From Sweltsa coloradensis (lineage: Eukaryota; Arthropoda; Insecta; Plecoptera; Chloroperlidae): DNA of 64,000 bases. The DNA lies in contig JAMZAV010000159.1 in assembly GCA_024449915.1 (NCBI GenBank), positions 372,001-436,000 of the forward strand, in the 5' to 3' direction. This document shows, one piece after another, positions 36,801 through 45,800 of this stretch; position 1 is the first letter of the stretch, and each line of letters begins with the position of its first letter. The notes beneath the pieces were generated by a model. It saw only the letters and a list, made by a program, of their open reading frames with translations. It was not told the DNA's origin and did no database searches. A program made the position numbers and the translations under genes.

Positions 36801-39800
36801 AGAACTGCTAACAAAATCAGCTAGATCCATTGCGATTTAATCCTACATTAAATAAAAATGTGATTTTTAAAATATCGATAGCATTTGTTTAGTAGCAGCT
36901 AGCAGGACCACATCTACGTGGCTTGCATGGCCTATTGGTAAGCATTTAGCCTACCGCACGGAGGGTTGGGGTTCGATACCCGTTAGCTTGAACTTTTTTT
37001 ATATTTTTACACCCACATATTATTTTTTAGGTGTGTTAAATGGGAAATAAAACTTAGGTGATTTTGTTTTATCTTGGAAATTTGTAAATGTTTCACGCTA
37101 ATACGTTTTGAACACGATTCGCATTTCAAATGTTAAATTTAAATGACTAGGGAAACGCCAAAGTCGTTGTTAAACGAGTGAGTGAGCCATGTGTTGAGTA
37201 CCCGGTATCATTCCTCATACTGGGCTAGATCCTTAGGTTTAGGGGAGGAAAGGGGATGTTCCCGGGTACTCAACACTTGGCTCACTCACTCACTCGTTTC
37301 ACAACGACTTTGGCATTTCCCTAGTTTTACACATTTCTACAATAGGCCTATACGGTTGTTTTTGTTGGCGCCATGAAGGTGCTGTGCTAACATGTGCTGC
37401 ATGGTGGAAACGAGTTTCTAGCAGCACTTCCGTGACGTCACAGCCAAGATGAAAGCGCACACAAATCTCTACTAAAACTACCGTATAGACTAAGGGTAGT
37501 TTGGAAATTGTAATATTCATATGCATAGCAAATTGTAATATTCAATATTCAATTATTCATATAGCCCTATGTAACTAATTATTGTAAAGATCGGAAGCGT
37601 GCGAACATATACCAGTAGGCCTATTCCATGGGTAAAGAGAAGAGGCGCGAGATATTTGCAAGCACTGCCAAAGACCAACGACCTCAGATTTTTGTTATTT
37701 CTCAAAATGTGGATGAATTGTGATCACTTTGAACCAGAAAATATCAACATTGATTCATTGCCAAACACAGAAGTTTGTCAACTATAAAACCAAAATTCGC
37801 CAACTGAAACGATAATACCAATAAATAAATTGAATACGACCACGACTAATATTAAAACCAATTAAAATTACATTATTTTATAATTTTAGTGATAGGGCCT
37901 ATCTTGAGAATGCTGTAAAATATTTGAAAACTGGTTGCAGACAGCTATGTGGTTAAATTGTGAGAACTAGGCCTAGATAGCCTCCAAGAAAAAGGATTAT
38001 GTTATGTTAATTAGGTAAGTTTTTTATTTGATATTTAATTACATAATCAAATGCATGTTTTGAGACACAAACCACACCAATCATTATTTCTCGATTTGTT
38101 CAGTCGGGAAACACTCCCGTAGGTGTAATTGATATTATTTTTTATATTATACCTATATTATATATAGGTCTTGTGAGAGAGAGTCTTGTGCAGGCTGTAG
38201 ATATGAAGTTTTTGAGAAGCATTGTAGGTAAGACTAGATGGGACCGAATACGGAATGAGGATATCCGAGATCAAGTAGGCGTGAGGAATTTAATGGAGCG
38301 AATTGGAGAGAGAAGATTAAAGTGGTTCGGACATGTCAAGAGAATGGAAAGATCAAGATTACCGAGAAGGATGATGGAATTGGAAATTCCAGGTAGGAGA
38401 CCAAGGGGCAGACCACGACAACAATGGCAGAATAGTGTGAGAAAAAATGTAGAACAGCGGGGAGGAGAGTGGAATGTGGTGGAAGAAGAGGAGTGGTGGC
38501 AGGACAGAAGAAGATGGAGAGGCCTGTCTTCAATGCCGACCCAACGCAGAGTTGGACGTGGCAACAGATAGTGATGATATATATAGGCCTATAGGCCTAT
38601 ATTTTATGATATTATTTTTTTATATTTTTTTGATACTAGGAAAACGCTTAAGTCCCGCCGCCTTGTTGGATGAGCGTAATTGGTGCATTGAGCTGCCATG
38701 TGTTATGCGGATTTTCAGTTGTTCTGTGAAAAAATCATTACTTAGTTGAAGATTTTTTTAAAAATTAAATTAAATTAAATTGAAATTAACTTAAATTTTA
38801 AATTTTTTAATTAATTGTAATAATTTAAAAAAAGGAAAAAATCGTAATATATAAATTTCATAAGAAATAATTATTCGATTGCGCACAAATTTTACACAAA
38901 TATATGAATTTATAAAATTAAGGTTCTGTGAAAAAATTATTACAATAGAATAAAGCATATAGGTGTTATAAGTCAAAGAATTGTTTTAAAAAAGAAAAAA
39001 AACGTAAAATTTTGATTTTCATGAGAAATATTTTTTGATTACGCTCAAATTTCGCACGAATATCTTAATTCATGAAATTAAGGTTCTGTGAAAAAAATCA
39101 TTACAATCGTTAAAGCATGTAGGTGTTATAAGTCGAAAGAAAGTTTTTAAAAATCAAAAAAAATCGTAAACTTGCGTTTTTTATGAGAAAAAATTTCCCG
39201 ATTGCGCTCAAAAACGTGGCAGTTCTAAGTTCAGAGATTTCGAAGGCCTCCATGAAATTTCATCGCAATCGGAGTATCGGTTTAGCCGGAATCGTGTTAA
39301 CAGACACACAAAAATACAGAAAGAAAGAAAAAAAAAAAAAAACATTCCGGATTTTTTTCTCCAGTGTAGTGAAATGGAATCTTCGCTTCGCTCGCTACGC
39401 TCGCTACGCTCATCCAATTATATTAAATTAAATAAAAAATTAACTTAAATTTTAATTTTTTTTAATTAATCGTAATTTTAAAAAAGGAAAAAGTCGTAAT
39501 ATTGAAATTTTCATAAGAAATAATCATTCGATTGCGCACAAATTTTACACGAATGTATATGTTCATAAAATTAAGGTTCTGTGAAAAAATCATTCCAATA
39601 GGATAAAGCATGTAGTAGGTGTTATAAGTCAAAGAATTGTTTTAAAAAAGAATAAAAAGGTAAAATTTTGATTTTCATAAGAAATAGTTTTTCGATTGCG
39701 CTCAAATTTTACACAAATACCTAGATTCATAAAATTAAGGTTATGTGAAAAAATCATTAAAATCGGATTAAACATGTAGGTGTTATAAGCTGAAGAATTT

Positions 39801-42800
39801 TTTTAAAATTCGAAAAAAATCGTAAAGTTGCAATTTTAATGAGAAATAATTTTCCGATTGCGCTCAAAAACTTGGCAGTTCTAAGTTCAGAGATTTCGAA
39901 GGCCTCCATAAAATTTCATTGTAATTGGAGTATCGGTTTAGCCGGAATCGTGTTAACAAACAACACAAAAATACATACAGAAAAAAAAGAAAAAAAAAAG
40001 ATAAACATTCCGGATTTTTTTCTCCAGTGTAGTGAAATGGAATCTTCGCTTCGCTCGCTACGCTCATCCAATTATTTTTTTTAGATGTATAATGCAACTA
40101 CAATTCAGAGCTTAAAATGTACCCATCCTGATGGTCTAGTGGTTAAGACGCCTGTCTGGAATGCGGGAGATCCGTGGTTCGACTCCCGGTTGGGGCGGAC
40201 TTTTTTAATTTCTGAATTGTAGTAAATAATACCAATCATTAATTAATAATCAAACACCCGTTCCAACATAAGTCAGTCGGGGGGTGACGTATCACCAATT
40301 TCTCGGGCTGTGGACTTTCAGTGTTTGCTAGCCAGGCTCAACACCTCCTCATCTACTTCGATGTCTTCTATGACAGGTATTTCTACCAGTTCTCTCCATT
40401 TCTTTCTATCCTCCCAGAGTCTTTCTTCATTAATTCTTTCCCATGATTTTCCTCTTTCTTCAATGTTCCATTTTATTTGGTCCCGCCATCTATCTCTTGG
40501 CCGGCCAACTCTTCGCACTCCCCCACATGTACGTTCAAATTCTCGTCTTGGGATTCTGTCTTGCTTCATTCTTCTTACATGTCCATACCACCTGAGTCTT
40601 TCTTTTCCTATTTTATTTCGTAAACTTTCCACTCCTAGTTTGTTTCTTATTGTTTTGCTCCGTACCTTGTCTATTTTTGTTAAGGCTAGGCTACAGAACT
40701 TCTTAAAACTTTCATCTCTGCTGCTTGTAATCTGCTGTCTTCCTTTCCTCCTATTGTCCATGTCACGGATGCATATGATATTATTGGGAGGAAATACATT
40801 TTGTACAATAAGTCAATAACATCTTCACCTGGATGATATTTCTTCTTTCCATAATAGTTTACGTACACTTTGGTAAAATTTGTCTGCTAATAGAATCTCC
40901 TTGATATTTCAGCATCTATTTTTGCGTCCTTTGTTAGTATACTTCCGAGTATTTAAATGCTTCTGCAATGGCCAGCTCTTCACCCCGTAGTATTATTCTT
41001 TTTGATTTTGTTTACTTTTCTTCGTTACTATTAATGTTTCACTCTTTTCAATGCTTATTTTCATGTTAAACTTCAGTGTTTCCTCATTCCATCTATCTAC
41101 GCTCTTCTGTACTTCTTCAATGGTATCTCACTATATCATCTGCAAATATCATAGTTTTAGATGTTTCACTTTCTGTGGGTTCAACTTTACGCAGTATGTT
41201 ATCCATAACAACGGTAAATAATGTAGGTGACATCACACTACCTTGCCGTAGCCCACCGCTTATTTCAAACCAAGTAGTTCTACCAAATGGTGTTTGAACA
41301 CAGCTCTTTGTTGTGACATATGTGCTTTGAATTCTTGTTATTAGACTCTGTTCTACTTCTGCATCTTTTAAGCATTCCCAAGCTTTTGCTCTTGGGACAC
41401 TGTCATATGCTTTTTCTACATCCAAGAATACCATGAACATTTCTTCTCCCTTTCCCACTTTTTTTCCATTATTTGTCTGAGCGCAAATATGAGATCTATG
41501 GTTGAGCGGCCAGCTCTAAACCCATATTGTTCCTCTCTCAAACTTGGCTCTACTTGTTGTCGTAGTCTTCGATCTAGTATTTTCTCGTATATCTTTGCAC
41601 ACTGGCTCATCAGCGTTATTCCTCTATAATTTTTACACTTCTTCCTGTCCCCTTTCTTAAATGTTGGCACTATAATTCCTTTCCCCCAGTCATCTGGTAC
41701 CTTCTTTTCTTTCCAAGCTGCACTGGTCACTCTCCACATCCAATCTATGCCTGCATCCCCTGCAGCCTTGATCATCTCCACAACTATTTCATCCTCTCCC
41801 GAAGCTTTACCATTTTTCATGGCTTTTACTGCTTCAACTACTTCCCGTCTTGATATTTCATTTCCTATTATTTCTTCTATTTCTTCCTCATTGGTGTTCT
41901 GAAAGATTTCTATTGTTAGGTCCCCTTCCTGAGTTTGGTTATGGTTAGTATCAGTAACCTAGGCATATTAAGTAGGTTTTTGAAATATTTCTTCCACATG
42001 TTCTTCACTTCTTCTGGGTCAGTAATAAGAGATTCATTGTTGTTGGTCAGGTATCTTGTGATTTCTTCTGTTTTTCTTTTGCTTCTCATTAGTCCATACA
42101 ACATTTCTTATTTGTATCAAAGTCCTTCTCTAATTTGTCTGCAAATATTTCCATTGTATTTTTCTTTTCTTCCATTACTATTTTTTTAGCTTCATATTTA
42201 TACTTTTTGTACTTTTCTTCATTTCTTTAGTCCTGTTTTTTATCCTTTTCCTTTCGGGCTACATTTTGCGTTTAACAGCTGTCTTCACTCTTCCATTCCA
42301 CCACACAGTTTCCTTTTCCTTTCTTATGCCACCTGCCCTTCCGCATATTTCTTCAGCACTACTAATAAATACTGACTTAAGTAATTTCCACTCCTCATCT
42401 ACTGATAACAAATCATGTGTTGGATACTTTTCCTCTATCTGTCTTCTAAAGGACAGCATGTCAGTCTCCTCCTGTAGTTTCCATGTCTTGATTTTTGGAA
42501 TCTTCCTCCTGGGATATAGTCCATGATTTGGTCTTTATTGTTCACTCTTATAAGGCTTACAAGTAGTCTGTGGTCTCCATCTAGAGACACACTGGGAATT
42601 ACTTTTACATCAGTGATATCTTTGGCCATGTTGCTACTTATAATAATATAATCAATAACTGACTCAGATGAGCCATCCCAGGCGTACCGAGTTATTTGTT
42701 GATCCTTTTTCTTCATGAACCAGCTATTTCCGATTCGAAGTCCATTCCTGGCACACAAATCAAGTAGATAAATCTCCTTCCTTGTTCCTTGGCCATACCC

Positions 42801-45800
42801 ATGGACCCCTAGTACCTCTTCATATCCCGTTCTCTCTCTCCCTACTTTTGGCATTAAGATCTCCCATAATTATTACTTTTCTCTCTGTGATTTCTTCTTC
42901 CAATTGTTCAAGCCATGCCTCCTTTTCGGCCATCGCTAACCCAACTTGTGGTGCATAGCATTGTATGATCTCTAAAGCTACTTTATTTATAAATATTTTA
43001 ATTTTCAAAATTCTGTCACTCTTATTGTCTACATGGACAATGTTTTCTTTCCACTTTGGGCTGTATGATAAATCCCACTCCATTTTTGCCTTCATTTGTG
43101 CCCGACCATAATAATTTGTATCCTTCTCTCAGTTCTTTGGTTCCTACTCCCTTCCATTTAGTCTCGCACAGTCCTAATATCTCCAATTTTTTCGACATCA
43201 TTACATCTACTAATTCTTCAATTTTCCCATTTAATGTAAGAATATTTATATTTGAATATTTTTTTCTTGCATTATGTTGTTCCAATAAAACCACATTATT
43301 GTCTGCATTCATTTTTTTAAATATATATTTTGCACCCTTCTCCAGATATCACTAAAAAACTGTAATTGTTTGGGGTTTTATATTGATGGTGGTCTACCAC
43401 CTAGAATTAAATTAAATTACAAAATTAGGGGAATATGCTTCATAATTTAGATATTTTGATATGTACCTATCTTTATCCACAAAGGAGTACTAAACTGCTA
43501 ATACTGTGTGTCCCTAAATTTTGCCTAAAGATTCATGATTAAACCGCCAAAACGCAAGATGTAGTCAATAAAACAGAAATATAAATGTATAGTATAACAC
43601 ATTTAAAAAAAAAAATCTATTTCATGGGGCTCTGGGACAAACTAAGTCAGTGTGTGATCTGCATCTGTCCAGTTTAGCCTCCCATCAGGTAAAATTGTAG
43701 AAAAAGGTAGAACCTCGCAGTTGCTCTGGAGGTAGTTTGTCCCCCCTACAACTTCTAAATTGTTAAAATAAAGGTTTCAAGTTTAACAAAGTAGTTTGTA
43801 CTGAGCTATGATAATATTGTATTTTGCAATTTGTTTCAGCTGTGAAGTAATCAGAGACAAAGTTACGGGTGATTCACTTCAGTACGCATTTGTTGAGTTC
43901 GAGGAGCAGAAGTCATGTGAAGATGCTTTCTTCAAGATGGACAACGTTCTGATTGATGATCGTCGAATCCACGTTGACTTCAGCCAGAGCGTCTCAAAAA
44001 TGAGTTGGAAGGGTAAGGGTCGAGGAGTAGAACACTTTGACGGGCAACCAAATACAAAATTTAGTTCAAGGAATAATACATTAATAGTGCAAGATCACAA
44101 AAAAACAAAAGGTGGTCTTTCTAAGAGAGAAGAAAAGCATGAACGGGGCAGCTATCGTGATTCATCTAGAAGCAATAAACATGATGACAAAAGAGATCAT
44201 GCTGTGAAAGGGTATAATTTAAAGAAAGATAATGAAGCATTGAATGATGGGCACAAGGTTAGGAATAAGGAAGAAAGAGCTCAAGAACATTCAGATCCTG
44301 GTGATCATAGTAAAAAAAAGCATGGTAATGATAACGGCATGCACAAACATGCGAGAGAAAGCAGCTATAAAAATTATTCCTCGTCAGATAGAAGATATAG
44401 GGATGACAATATGAGCCATGCTAGTCAAGTGGGGTCAAGCAATAGGTATAAAGAGGACAATACATTAGAAAACATAAGGACGAGCAGAAATGAGAAAGAT
44501 GACCATTATCAAGGAGAATATAGTTCAGGCAAAAAGTATAGAGATGAAAATAATGATGGCACTTATTCTAGTAAGAACAGGAGTGAACGAGATGCTAGCT
44601 ATCAAGAAGATTCCAGTTCAAGAAATAGGAATACAGATGACAATAAAAAAGTAAATACAAGCAGGAACAAAAAAGAGTTCAGTTATCAAGAAGAGTCTAG
44701 TTTGGGCAATAGGTATGCAGGCCTAGATGAAAGTAAAAAAGGTGGTACAACTCGGAATAATAAAGATGAGTCCAGTTTAGGTAGTAGTAGGTATAAAGAT
44801 GAAAATAAAGAGGCAGTAAGAGCAGGAATGAAGTAGATGTCAGTTATAAAGATGAGTCCAGTTTAGGAAATAAGTATAGAGATGAGTACAGAAAAGGTAA
44901 GAGTAGGAATGAGAAAGATTCCAGTTATAATGAAGGGTCCGGTTCTCCAAATAGGTACAAAGATGACAAAGAGAGGAAAAGAAGTAGACCTAGTGTGAAC
45001 AGGAGTGAGAGAGACGTCACTCACCAAATAAATTCTATTAATAGCAGTAAGTATAAAGACAAAGATAGGAAGGATAACAACTCTGACAAGGGTGGAAGAG
45101 ATAGCAGCTATAGAGAACGTATTGATGATAGTATGCATAGGGATGATGAGCACACCAGTAGAAGTGAACGGGATCTAAGGGATAAGCGCAGGTATAGAGA
45201 CTATTCAGATACAGTCAATCCATGCAAAGATGAAAAAAGATCTGTCTATACCAGTAAGGATGCAAGAGATGTTGGTTATCAAACAGGTGCCAGTTTGGTT
45301 GATAGACATAGGTGTGAAGATATTGAGGACAGGAGTTGTGAAGGTGAAGAAGCCTCTCATAGAGAGACTACTTCAAGTAAAAGTAAACATAAGAAATCCC
45401 ATGAAGATGTAAGAAAGCAGAGTTCTGAAAAGAAAAATGTGTCAAGCAGTCATTCAGAAAGAGCTTGTAATGATGAGGGAAAAAGGAACCAAAAGGTTAG
45501 CCGTGTGGAAAGTGAAGAAGCGGTTAATCGATCCAATTTAAGAAAAGAGGAGAAAGTAGTCAAGAGGGAAATACTACAAAAAGACAGACAAAGAGGTGAA
45601 TTGTTGGCTGGTGAACATAGTAAAAGTAAAGGAAATATTAAAAGAGTATCTGTGAAAAAAACAAAAAAACGTCGTCCACCAAGTAGCAGCTCAAGCAGTA
45701 GCGACTCTGAAAGCTCAAGCAGTAGTACTAGTGGTAGTAGCAGCAGTTGTACAAGTGGTTCGTCAAGCACCAGCAGCAGTGATTCATCAGTTAAAGTTAG

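Noticed and set aside
39183..39431. ORFs starting [19 protein letters not shown] (also 39839, 52341, 59082)
   Set aside because: They are the shared 3' module of family B elements, not a gene family; frames end in the microsatellite.
44816..44900. GTAAG donors in exon 6 as a short intron explaining the frame break
   Set aside because: Coding repeats run through the region with only a one-base offset; removing an intron would delete repeat units that otherwise align.
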